From Candidatus Uhrbacteria bacterium (lineage in GTDB: Bacteria > Patescibacteriota > Patescibacteriia > UBA9934 > GWF2-40-263): DNA of 53,550 nt. Below the pieces are notes generated by a model that saw only the letters and a list, made by a program, of their open reading frames with translations, ran no database searches and was not told where the DNA came from. The stretch covers positions 1 to 53,550 of the forward strand of contig JACPHT010000009.1 of the NCBI GenBank assembly GCA_016188475.1. Reading direction: 5' to 3'. Positions 26,129 through 34,797 of this stretch are shown here, piece after piece (the stretch's first letter is position 1; every line of letters starts with the position of its first letter). Position numbers and translations under genes: made by a program.

Positions 26129-29116
26129 ATGAATTTTTCTGAAAAAGAGCAAGAAGTGCTGTCAAAATGGGAGCGTGATCAAATTTTCAAGAAAACATTG
26201 GAGAAAGGCGCGCCAAAAGGTCCGTTTGTGTTTTTTGAAGGTCCGCCAACAGCAAATGGGCGACCCGGTATTCATCATGCCGAAGCTCGCGCGTTTAAAG
26301 ATTGCATTCCGCGTTTTCGCACAATGCAAGGGTATCGAGTTGTGAGAAAAGGCGGTTGGGACACACATGGTTTGCCTGTTGAAATTGAAGTCGAGAAACA
26401 ACTTGGATTTACAGGCAAAGCTCAGATTGAAGAATACGGAATCGCGAAATTTAACGAGCTGTGCAAACAAAACGTTTGGAAATATAAAAAGGAGTGGGAA
26501 GAGTTTACAAAGCGGCTTGGTTTTTGGGTTGATCTTGAAAACGCATATGTGACTTACGCGCCAGAGTATGTTGAATCTTTATGGTGGGTAATTAAACAAG
26601 TGTGGAATAAGGGACTTCTCTATAAAGATTATCGTGTAACTCCTCATTGCCCGCGTTGCGGGACGTCTTTATCAAGCCACGAACTTGCGCAAGGATATAA
26701 AGATGTGAAGGATTTGAGTGTGACGGCGAAGTTTAAAGTCATAATGTCGGAAAGGTCTGAAAAGTCGGAAAGGTCGGGAAATGAATTTATTCTTGCGTGG
26801 ACGACAACGCCTTGGACACTTCCAGGAAATGTAGCGCTTGCTGTTGGGAAAGATATTAAGTATGTGAAGGCTAAACAAGGCGATGAATTTTTGTGGCTTG
26901 CGAAAGATCGATTGAGTGTTTTGAAAGGTGAGTACGAAATCGTTGAAGAAGTTAAAGGTGAAAAGTTGATTGGAAAAAAATACGAACCACTTTATTCGTA
27001 TCTTAAAGATGTCATCCTGAGCGAAGAGAAGGATCACGAAAGTCAGAGATCCTTCGGCCTTCGGCCTCAGGATGACAATGCTTTTACAGTCGTCTCAGCT
27101 GATTTCGTTACAACTGAAGACGGAACCGGAATTGTTCACACTGCTGTAATGTACGGAGTTGATGACTTTGAATTGGGAAACAAAATCGGTCTTCCAAAAC
27201 ATCATCTTGTGAAACTAGATGGGACGTTTATTGAAGGAATGGATTTTCTCTCCGGTCGTTTTGTGACAGACGAAGATGTCGCTGTTGATATTATTAAAGA
27301 TTTGGCGCACCGCGGACTTTTGTTTTCAAAAGAAAAGTTTGAACACTCATATCCGCACTGTTGGCGATGCAAAACAAAACTTATCTATTACGCAAAAGAC
27401 TCTTGGTATATCGCAATGACCAAACTTCGCGATGAGCTTTTGAAACAAAATGAAAATATCCATTGGGAACCGGAGCACATTAAAAATGGACGTTTTGGCG
27501 AATGGTTGCGCGAAGTGAAAGATTGGGCATTTTCCAGAGAACGTTATTGGGGAACGCCGCTTCCGATTTGGGAATGCGAAAGTTGCAAACATCAAATGTG
27601 TGTTGGGAGTTTTGAGGAACTGCACACCATGTCATCTCGAGCGAAGCGAGAGCAAGCGAGCAAAGTCGAGAGATCCCTCGACTCATCTGGCGACTCGCTC
27701 GGGATGACAGTCAGTGGATTCGATCCTCATCGTCCTTACATTGATGATATCGAACTTGTATGCGAGAAATGTTCAGGTGTTGCAAAACGCGTTCCAGACG
27801 TTTGCGATGTTTGGTTTGATTCTGGTGCAATGCCTTTTGCGCAGTGGCATTATCCATTTGAAAATAAAGAGTTTGTTGATTCAGGTGAAGGATTCCCGGC
27901 CGATTATATTTCTGAAGCCATTGATCAAACTCGCGGATGGTTTTATACACTTCTTGCTGTTTCGACTTTGCTTGGGAAAGAGCGGCCGTTCAAAAACGTT
28001 ATTTGTTTGGGACACGTTTTAGATTCTGAAGGTAAAAAAATGAGCAAGTCGCTTGGGAATATTGTTTTGCCGATGGACGCGATTGAAAAGTATGGCGCTG
28101 ACGCGATTCGTTGGTACATGTACACGATCAATCAACCTGGTGAATCAAAACGGTTTGATGAAAAAGCGCTTTCAGAAATGGTGAAAAAGAATTTTGGAAT
28201 TTTGTCGAACGTTGTTGAGTTTTGGAAGATGTTTGCAGAAGGGGCGGGTGGAAAGGGGCGGGTGGAAAGGGGAAACATTCTTGATCGCTGGATTCTTGCG
28301 AGACTTCACAAACTTACAAAAGAGACAACTTCAAGATTGGAAAATTACATCATCACTGAAACAGTGCGCGAATTCGGAGATTTTATTGATGATCTTTCAA
28401 CTTGGTATGTTCGTCGTTCGCGCGATAGGTTTAAGGGAAAAGATGAGAAGGACAAACAATCTGCAATCGCGACTCTTCATGAATGTTTACTCACTTTTTC
28501 AAAACTTATCGCGCCGTTTGCGCCATTTCTTTCCGAAACAATTTATAAAGACATTGGTGGAGAAAAAGAATCTGTTCATTTGGAAGATTGGCCGTCCTTT
28601 GATGATTCGTTGATTGATGAAAATCTGCTTTTGGATATGCAAGCCACTCGAGGAATTGTTTCGCGTGTTCTTGAACGTCGCTCTGAAGCCGGAATCCCAA
28701 TTCGACAAGCTCTTGGTTCGATGAGAGTGTCGCTTCCGATCGGAGAATTCTCAAGAGAATATCAAGATTTGATTTTGGACGAAGTGAACGTAAAAAATGT
28801 TATTGTTCAAAAAGGCGATTTGTCAGTTGAACTTGATTTAACTCTCACACCAGAACTTTTGCGTGATGGAATTGCGCGTGAAATAATTCGTCGTGTAAAT
28901 TCACTTCGAAAAGAAAAAGGTTTGACAATCAATGATCGAATTGAATTGTTTGTTTCAGGATCTGATGAAATTATACGCGCGGTTGAAGAACATCGTGATG
29001 AACTTTTGCACGGAACACTTTCAGATTTGATTCGCACAGAAGGCAGTTCGCCAGAAACAAACGAATCGTTTCAAGTGAACGATCAGAAAGTTGTTGTTGG
29101 GTTTATAGTTAAGTAA
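26129..29116 (+). CDS. ileS: Isoleucyl-tRNA synthetase
   Basis: PPTANGRPGIHHAEAR (HIGH-type region), AWTTTPWTLPGN, KMSKSLGN; contains repeat-derived in-frame insertions. Confidence 0.95.
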   Translation: MNFSEKEQEVLSKWERDQIFKKTLEKGAPKGPFVFFEGPPTANGRPGIHHAEARAFKDCIPRFRTMQGYRVVRKGGWDTHGLPVEIEVEKQLGFTGKAQIEEYGIAKFNELCKQNVWKYKKEWEEFTKRLGFWVDLENAYVTYAPEYVESLWWVIKQVWNKGLLYKDYRVTPHCPRCGTSLSSHELAQGYKDVKDLSVTAKFKVIMSERSEKSERSGNEFILAWTTTPWTLPGNVALAVGKDIKYVKAKQGDEFLWLAKDRLSVLKGEYEIVEEVKGEKLIGKKYEPLYSYLKDVILSEEKDHESQRSFGLRPQDDNAFTVVSADFVTTEDGTGIVHTAVMYGVDDFELGNKIGLPKHHLVKLDGTFIEGMDFLSGRFVTDEDVAVDIIKDLAHRGLLFSKEKFEHSYPHCWRCKTKLIYYAKDSWYIAMTKLRDELLKQNENIHWEPEHIKNGRFGEWLREVKDWAFSRERYWGTPLPIWECESCKHQMCVGSFEELHTMSSRAKREQASKVERSLDSSGDSLGMTVSGFDPHRPYIDDIELVCEKCSGVAKRVPDVCDVWFDSGAMPFAQWHYPFENKEFVDSGEGFPADYISEAIDQTRGWFYTLLAVSTLLGKERPFKNVICLGHVLDSEGKKMSKSLGNIVLPMDAIEKYGADAIRWYMYTINQPGESKRFDEKALSEMVKKNFGILSNVVEFWKMFAEGAGGKGRVERGNILDRWILARLHKLTKETTSRLENYIITETVREFGDFIDDLSTWYVRRSRDRFKGKDEKDKQSAIATLHECLLTFSKLIAPFAPFLSETIYKDIGGEKESVHLEDWPSFDDSLIDENLLLDMQATRGIVSRVLERRSEAGIPIRQALGSMRVSLPIGEFSREYQDLILDEVNVKNVIVQKGDLSVELDLTLTPELLRDGIAREIIRRVNSLRKEKGLTINDRIELFVSGSDEIIRAVEEHRDELLHGTLSDLIRTEGSSPETNESFQVNDQKVVVGFIVK

Positions 29117-29196
29117 TTTAAGCCTTCGACTCGGCCAATTATTCCCTGAGCTTGTCGAAGGGATAATTAGCCTTCGCTCAGGCATTACAATTTTTC

Positions 29197-30045
29197 ATGG
29201 CTTTGCCACTTAATTCCTTCGTTCTTATTGTTCCACTTAATGACGCGGAATCTTTTTTGATTAGCCAAATTGCGCAGAAACTCGGCTTGCATACAATTCT
29301 TTCAAAACAAACTCACGGCGCATCGCTCGACAAAGGCCGCGATTATTTTCCAATCATCAAAAAAGGCAAATTCAAAAAAGTAATCGTTGTTGAAATGCCG
29401 GGACCTAAAACAGAAGCCAAACTGAAAAAATCAAACATCGATCTAATTATAATCGATCATCATCATTACACTGGTTTGGATCGCGCGCACGATTCATCTC
29501 AAAAAATGTTGTCTTCTTCGCTCGAACAATTTCTCGAACTTTTTAAACTAACAGACACAAAATTAAAAACATTAGGTTTTGATCCTAGATTGGTTCGCGG
29601 AATAGGAATTCATGATCGCGGTTTCATTTGGGAGCTTCAAGAGGAAGGTTATAGCAAATCAGAGATAAAAAGTTTGCTTGAGTTTCACGATGCGCTTATT
29701 TCACAAATCCATAATCCAAAAACCGAAACGCGAAAACAAGCAATCGCAAAACGCGCGTGGCAAAGTCGAAAAAAATGGCGAGAATTTTTTATTGTTGAAA
29801 CGAAAGCCGACATTCAACTCCGCCCGCGATTGTCGAGAATTGTTGCAGAAGAATTTGGAAAACCAACGCCGCTTATTATCATCGAACACAAACGCGGTTT
29901 GGTTTACGTTCAGGAATCCGATAAAGCAATGGATCTTTTTCGAAAGTTTGGAGGATTTACATTTGGCCAAGATAGAAACTGGGGGTATAGAAATGAAAAA
30001 GGGAAATCTCGCGTATCATTGCGCGATATCAAGTCCATCGTCTAA
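29197..30045 (+). CDS. Hypothetical protein, possible DHH-phosphoesterase-like
   Basis: IDLIIIDHHHYTGLD motif. Confidence 0.55.
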   Translation: MALPLNSFVLIVPLNDAESFLISQIAQKLGLHTILSKQTHGASLDKGRDYFPIIKKGKFKKVIVVEMPGPKTEAKLKKSNIDLIIIDHHHYTGLDRAHDSSQKMLSSSLEQFLELFKLTDTKLKTLGFDPRLVRGIGIHDRGFIWELQEEGYSKSEIKSLLEFHDALISQIHNPKTETRKQAIAKRAWQSRKKWREFFIVETKADIQLRPRLSRIVAEEFGKPTPLIIIEHKRGLVYVQESDKAMDLFRKFGGFTFGQDRNWGYRNEKGKSRVSLRDIKSIV

Positions 30046-30056
30046 AATAAGAGTAT

Positions 30057-31244
30057 ATGCAGGAGTCAGAATTTTTTGATGTTTTGATGAGACGCGTTTG
30101 CGCTGATCAAAAATTTTACAATCGCGCAGAAGCGATGTTGCATGCTGTATCAACAGTAGAGCCTCTTGTGGCTGACTCTCTTCGTACTCCGCAAGACATT
30201 CGTTTTCACGCAGAAGGTCCGTTTGTTAGCGATCATTTGCGTTTGATTTTGATGAGTTTGTATGCGATTCAAGACGGAACTCTTCAACTGATTGAAATTG
30301 AGGAACTTCGTCGTTTGAAAGCGTATGGATATGAAATCGAGGAGCTAAATGAATTTTTCAAAGAAAATTTTGCTTGGTTTGAAGCGTTTGCTCTTTGTCA
30401 TGACGCGGCAAAATGGGCTTCGGTTGTTTTTGTTGCACCAGAAAAATCTCGCGGAGCTGAACTTGGATTTAACATGAAGCTCACATATGAACCGGATGTT
30501 GATTTGGCGCAACGAGCGCGACTTAGAACACAATATATTGATTTGTATAAATCTTTTGAACGACAACATCCGAATGAATCACCGCGCGAGATTCAATCAC
30601 TTTTTTATCTCACATACGAAATTGATGTGAAGTATCCTCATCATGATCGAATGATTCACTCTCCTGTTTATCACACATTGTTTGAACGGTTTGTGCTTGC
30701 GCATCAACTTACTGATGTTCGCGCGGCAATGCTTGAGGATATAATTAGCCATCATTTAGCATTCAAAAAATTTGCAGACGCACGAACTGGCAATATGTTA
30801 CCGTTCGTACATTTGGCGAGAGTTCGTGGCTACGATGCGAATGATTTTATTGATTTTATTCAAGGCGCAATTTTTTTGGATTTTGTGTGCGGATCAAAAC
30901 GGCTTTCCGCGCATGGATATTGGCACGAGATTTCAATGCTTGTGAATGCTTTTCGAGCCGAGAACGATGTTGATCCAATGCAACGCGCGGAAAAAATTCA
31001 TGCGCGTGAAGAGCAAGAGCATAAACAAAGAAATTTATTGTTTCGCGAAGCTGGGCTCGATGGGATTTCCTTAATGGACGTTCTTCAGATGGAACCTGGA
31101 CCTGCTTTTGGTCGCGTGTTAAAACAGTTGCAGTATGCTGTTGTGGGTCAGGCGAGCATGCCGAGTTTCGGAAAAAATGTTGATGAAGAACTTTCGCGAA
31201 GAGTTGGAGAGTTTTATAAAAAATCGTTTAAAATTGGAGAGTAG
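30057..31244 (+). CDS. Hypothetical protein, possible HD-like hydrolase
   Basis: FHAEGPFVSDHLRLIL and FALCHDAAKWAS His/Asp motifs. Confidence 0.55.
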   Translation: MQESEFFDVLMRRVCADQKFYNRAEAMLHAVSTVEPLVADSLRTPQDIRFHAEGPFVSDHLRLILMSLYAIQDGTLQLIEIEELRRLKAYGYEIEELNEFFKENFAWFEAFALCHDAAKWASVVFVAPEKSRGAELGFNMKLTYEPDVDLAQRARLRTQYIDLYKSFERQHPNESPREIQSLFYLTYEIDVKYPHHDRMIHSPVYHTLFERFVLAHQLTDVRAAMLEDIISHHLAFKKFADARTGNMLPFVHLARVRGYDANDFIDFIQGAIFLDFVCGSKRLSAHGYWHEISMLVNAFRAENDVDPMQRAEKIHAREEQEHKQRNLLFREAGLDGISLMDVLQMEPGPAFGRVLKQLQYAVVGQASMPSFGKNVDEELSRRVGEFYKKSFKIGE

Positions 31245-31245
31245 T

Positions 31246-31791
31246 ATGATTGTATCAATTGAAGGGACGATTATGTATCACGGACTTGGATTTGTTGTTG
31301 TTGAAACAGGCGGAGTTGGATACAAAATTGTTTTGCCTGAAGATGTTGCACACTCACAACAAGGTCAAGTTCGATTTTACACCCACGAAATTGTCCGCGA
31401 ACCGGATCACGAACTTTTTGGATTTGTTTCGATCGAGGCGTTGGAATTATTTTGGAAATTGATTGGAGTTTCAGGAGTCGGGCCGCGCACAGCTCAAAAA
31501 ATAGTTTTCGCCGATACGGTTGAAAAAACAAAAGAGAGAATCATGGCAGGAGACTTGTCGTTTTTGACAAATGTTCCCGGCATCGGTAAAAAGACCGCGC
31601 AGAAAATTATTCTTGAACTTAAAGGCGCGCTTGCGCAAGAGCCGGATTTTGCTGTGTTCGATTCGGATGCTGTTGAGGCGCTGATTTCGCTTGGATATTC
31701 TCGCAAAGACGCAGAACGTGTGTTGAGCGGTGTTTCTGGCGAGACAACGGAAGATCGAATCCGCGCCGCTCTAAAGAGGCTGGGGAGATAA
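31246..31791 (+). CDS. ruvA: Holliday junction branch migration protein RuvA
   Basis: MIVSIEGTIMYHG; LIGVSGVGPRTAQKI; NVPGIGKKTAQKIILEL. Confidence 0.93.
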   Translation: MIVSIEGTIMYHGLGFVVVETGGVGYKIVLPEDVAHSQQGQVRFYTHEIVREPDHELFGFVSIEALELFWKLIGVSGVGPRTAQKIVFADTVEKTKERIMAGDLSFLTNVPGIGKKTAQKIILELKGALAQEPDFAVFDSDAVEALISLGYSRKDAERVLSGVSGETTEDRIRAALKRLGR

Positions 31792-31810
31792 TTAGACATT
31801 GTTTCTTCCA

Positions 31811-32101
31811 GTAGAGACAGACGGGCCGACTTTTTCTTGGCCTTATACATAGAGTGGAGGCAGAAAAAGCGTCCCGTAACTGTCTCTTGTGGACTATTGT
31901 GGTTTATTGGCTGGTTGAAGGTTGAAGAGAGTGGTTTGTGGAATCGTTCGGTCCCTCTGTACGCCGACATTCGCAGACGGCTGGTACAACCATTTGGTGG
32001 TCACCGTCGATCCACGCCGTCGAGAAATAAGTCGCCGCCACTTACGTTGGTTAACCTATTCGACTCACGGCGGCGGTCAAGAACAGAGGGGCTGAACGAT
32101 C
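31811..32101 (+). ncRNA. Two-copy structured RNA element, copy A
   Basis: First ~85 nt nearly identical to 41633-41718; second domain closed by CGTTCGGTCCCTCTGT/ACAGAGGGGCTGAACG. Confidence 0.65.
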
Positions 32102-32120
32102 TAACAGCAGACATTATATT

Positions 32121-33137
32121 ATGTGGAAACTTGTTGAAGAATTTGATAAAAAAAAGTGGAATGAGTTTGTAAAAAAGAACGGCCCACTGTCGGGTCGATT
32201 TTTGCAATCGTGGGAGTGGGGAGAGTTTCAGAAAGCGGTTGGAGAAAAAGTTGAAAGATGGAGTACAGAAGATGACAGAAGAGAACAGAAGAGGACAGAT
32301 GGTGTTGCGAGCCTGATAATTCGACAATTGCCAGGATTTGGAGAGTATGCGTATTGTCCGCGCGGACCTATTGTTAAAGACGATTTTTCCACTGCTCTTA
32401 AAGCTTTGTCGGAAATTGTCGATCCAATTATTTTTTTTCGATTTGAATTGTTGACATCTTTTCACAGGGGTGAAGAAATGTCAACACATAAAACTAATAA
32501 AACTTTTCATAAAACTATTGATCTGCAACCATCTCACACATGGATCACACCGCTCGAACTTTCAGAAGAAAAACTTTTTGAGTCTTTGCACAAAAAAACA
32601 CGATACAATATCGGTCTTGCTAAGCGCCACGGAGTTGAAGTTTGTTTGAATGAAATTGATTTTGATTCAGTGTGGCCGATTTTTGTTGAAACAGGTTCGC
32701 GTGGCGAGTTTCGACTTCATCCAAAAGATTATTATCAAAAAATGTTGAGAACAATCAATACAGAATATTGTCGATCATTTTTAGCAGTTGCCGTGTTTGA
32801 ACAAAAACCGATTGCTGTAAATCTAATGCTTGATTTTGGAGGAGTTAGAACGTATTTGCACGGCGCTTCATCACACAAATATCGTTCACTTATGGCACCA
32901 CATCTTTTACACTTCGAACTTATCAAGGACGCAAAACAAAAAGGATTTTCATTTTATGATTGGTGGGGAATTGCTCCGTCTGATCAGCCAAATCATCCTT
33001 GGGCAGGGATTACACGTTTCAAAAAATCGTTTCCTGGGCGTGAAGTTGTTTACGCTGGAACTTATGACTTTGTTAGAAAACCTTTTTGGTATAAGGTGTA
33101 TCGACTCGCGCGAAAATTGCGACGAATGTCCTCATAG
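32121..33137 (+). CDS. FemAB/FemX-like peptidoglycan bridge-type acyltransferase
   Basis: GRFLQSWEWGEFQKAVG; KTRYNIGLAKRHGVEV; YDWWGIAP...WAGITRFKKSFPG. Confidence 0.85.
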   Translation: MWKLVEEFDKKKWNEFVKKNGPLSGRFLQSWEWGEFQKAVGEKVERWSTEDDRREQKRTDGVASLIIRQLPGFGEYAYCPRGPIVKDDFSTALKALSEIVDPIIFFRFELLTSFHRGEEMSTHKTNKTFHKTIDLQPSHTWITPLELSEEKLFESLHKKTRYNIGLAKRHGVEVCLNEIDFDSVWPIFVETGSRGEFRLHPKDYYQKMLRTINTEYCRSFLAVAVFEQKPIAVNLMLDFGGVRTYLHGASSHKYRSLMAPHLLHFELIKDAKQKGFSFYDWWGIAPSDQPNHPWAGITRFKKSFPGREVVYAGTYDFVRKPFWYKVYRLARKLRRMSS

Positions 33138-33203
33138 CTTAAATGGATAAAGCGTGAGCCTCCGGAGCTCGAGATCGAGGTTCAATTCCTCGTGGGGACA
33201 CCA
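33128..33203 (+). tRNA. tRNA-Arg (CCG)
   Basis: GTCCTCATAGCTTAAATGGATAAAGC; anticodon loop CTCCGGA; GAGGTTCAATTCCTC; encoded CCA. Confidence 0.93.
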
Positions 33204-33240
33204 AAAAAATAAAGCAGTAATAATGCTGTTTTTTATTTAT
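33204..33240 (+). terminator. Intrinsic terminator
   Basis: AATAAAGCAG-taataat-GCTGTTTTTTATT. Confidence 0.6.
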
Positions 33241-33293
33241 CAATCTCCAGTTACTCTTCATCTCGCTACCAGGTAGCGAGATGGTGGCAATTG

Positions 33294-33322
33294 TTTGACA
33301 TTCTGACAGCTTTGCTGTATTT
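33294..33322 (+). promoter_or_regulatory. Sigma70 promoter with the same upstream palindrome as at 25.1 kb
   Basis: ATCTCGCTACCAGGTAGCGAGAT (33260-33282), then TTGACA, ~17-nt spacer, TATTTT. Confidence 0.6.
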
Positions 33323-33389
33323 TAATTTTCTTCCCGTAAAGCGGGATGAAGCGTTCTATCAAAATTGAACCCATACGGAGGTAAAAGGG

Positions 33390-34754
33390 ATGAGCAAGAG
33401 AAAGAACAGGAGAGAACGTTCAAGAGGAGCGCGTCCGCCAGAGTCAGTCATTGAGGAAGGCGCGGTCATTGGAGCGATGGAACAGATTGTCGTTGAGCCG
33501 GTTCCAGATGAGCCGGTTCCAGATGAATCTGCTCCAGATCGGTCGATCCAAGTGGAACCAGTTCCGGGTGCTCCGTACAAGATCAACATCGTTCAACCTG
33601 ACAAAGCAAATCCTGGCTTGGAAATGACGTGGTGTCTTTCGCCAGAGTTTCTTCACGATCTCGCAGACAAACTCGTCTTCAATCCGTTCATGCTTATTCT
33701 CGTAAGACGGAAAGACGGCTGTCCTATTGAACAAATGCTTGTTCAACTCAAACGTGGAGGAACACGTCTTGAATTCTACGAATCAGGTGAATTCACGATC
33801 TACACAGCAATTGTGAGAGCCGACGCGACTTGCGATAGAGCAGGTCAATTATCCGCTTTCGTGAGTCTTACACCAATCATCGCACCGAGTTCATCAATCA
33901 TTCACTACGGACGTCCTCAGATCAAATTCATTGACAGCTATCACAAACTTGTCTCGGATTTCGACGAGTATAAAGTGAACATCGATCCGGAGTTTTTTGC
34001 TCCTGATCCTCCGGCGTGGCTCGCAAGGTGGGTGAATCTCTGGTTCGAAGGCAAGCAGAAGAACGAGTGTCATTTCAGAAGACGCATGATATCAGCATTC
34101 AGTATTCAACCGCCCATGATTCTTATCTGGATTCTGCTACGAGCGGTCTGTGGAGTTGTCTACTCGCTGTTCCTTGCGCTCATTGGATGGCGATGGATTT
34201 CACTCAAGCCGATCTTTCGTCCGTTCGCGCAAGACCTCAAAGATATCAATTCTAACTGGTCTGAATGTTCGCTAAAAATGGCAGAAGGATACTGGACGAT
34301 CGGGAGAAAGTCAGACAAGTCTTTCGACAAATATCCGGTGTTCCTGCGCATTCTGTTCACACCGTTTCTGTGGGTCTTCGTCGGTCTCGTCTCATACTTT
34401 CTCGTGTACCGTTTCCCTGGAGCAGGGATTATGGCAGCCAAATTCCTAGGATGTGGAGTGTTGGCAGTCATTGTACTCGGCATTATAGCTGTGATCGTCG
34501 CTCGGGTGAGTGAGGCACATGAAAGCACGGCTGAAGAAAGAGAGAAACGAAAAGAAGCACGCAGAGTTGAGCTTAAGCAGATAAAAGAACAACTCTCGCG
34601 CGAGAAGATCAATCGAGAATTCGTTGAGCTCGTGTGCGGAGCAGGCGGTCCGGCAGACGGGCATTTGCGCTCGATTCCGAAGAGTCATCAGACTTTCTTT
34701 ACGAGATTCGAAGCCTTGAAAGGCAGAGTCTGCCGTCCTTACGCAAAGGGCTAA
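33390..34754 (+). CDS. Hypothetical membrane protein, higher-GC orphan cassette
   Basis: SD GGAGG; PVPDEPVPDESAP repeat; two or more hydrophobic segments; own promoter and terminator. Confidence 0.8.
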   Translation: MSKRKNRRERSRGARPPESVIEEGAVIGAMEQIVVEPVPDEPVPDESAPDRSIQVEPVPGAPYKINIVQPDKANPGLEMTWCLSPEFLHDLADKLVFNPFMLILVRRKDGCPIEQMLVQLKRGGTRLEFYESGEFTIYTAIVRADATCDRAGQLSAFVSLTPIIAPSSSIIHYGRPQIKFIDSYHKLVSDFDEYKVNIDPEFFAPDPPAWLARWVNLWFEGKQKNECHFRRRMISAFSIQPPMILIWILLRAVCGVVYSLFLALIGWRWISLKPIFRPFAQDLKDINSNWSECSLKMAEGYWTIGRKSDKSFDKYPVFLRILFTPFLWVFVGLVSYFLVYRFPGAGIMAAKFLGCGVLAVIVLGIIAVIVARVSEAHESTAEEREKRKEARRVELKQIKEQLSREKINREFVELVCGAGGPADGHLRSIPKSHQTFFTRFEALKGRVCRPYAKG

Positions 34755-34766
34755 GGCACCTAACTT

Positions 34767-34797
34767 AAGAGCTCACGCAGAGCTCTTTTTTGTTTTT
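34767..34797 (+). terminator. Intrinsic terminator
   Basis: AAGAGCTC-acgca-GAGCTCTTTTTTGTTTTT. Confidence 0.8.

Noticed and set aside
26129-29116. ileS as a pseudogene because of odd insertions
   Set aside because: Frame is open throughout and catalytic motifs are present; insertions are in frame
31135-31245. N-terminal extension of RuvA
   Set aside because: Conserved RuvA start MIVSIEGTI at 31246; extension overlaps the previous gene
31811-32101. Element A/B as tmRNA, 6S, SRP RNA or RNase P
   Set aside because: No tag ORF or tRNA-like ends, no GGAAGCAGC-type SRP loop, and rnpB is clearly at 44.5-45.2 kb; identity left open
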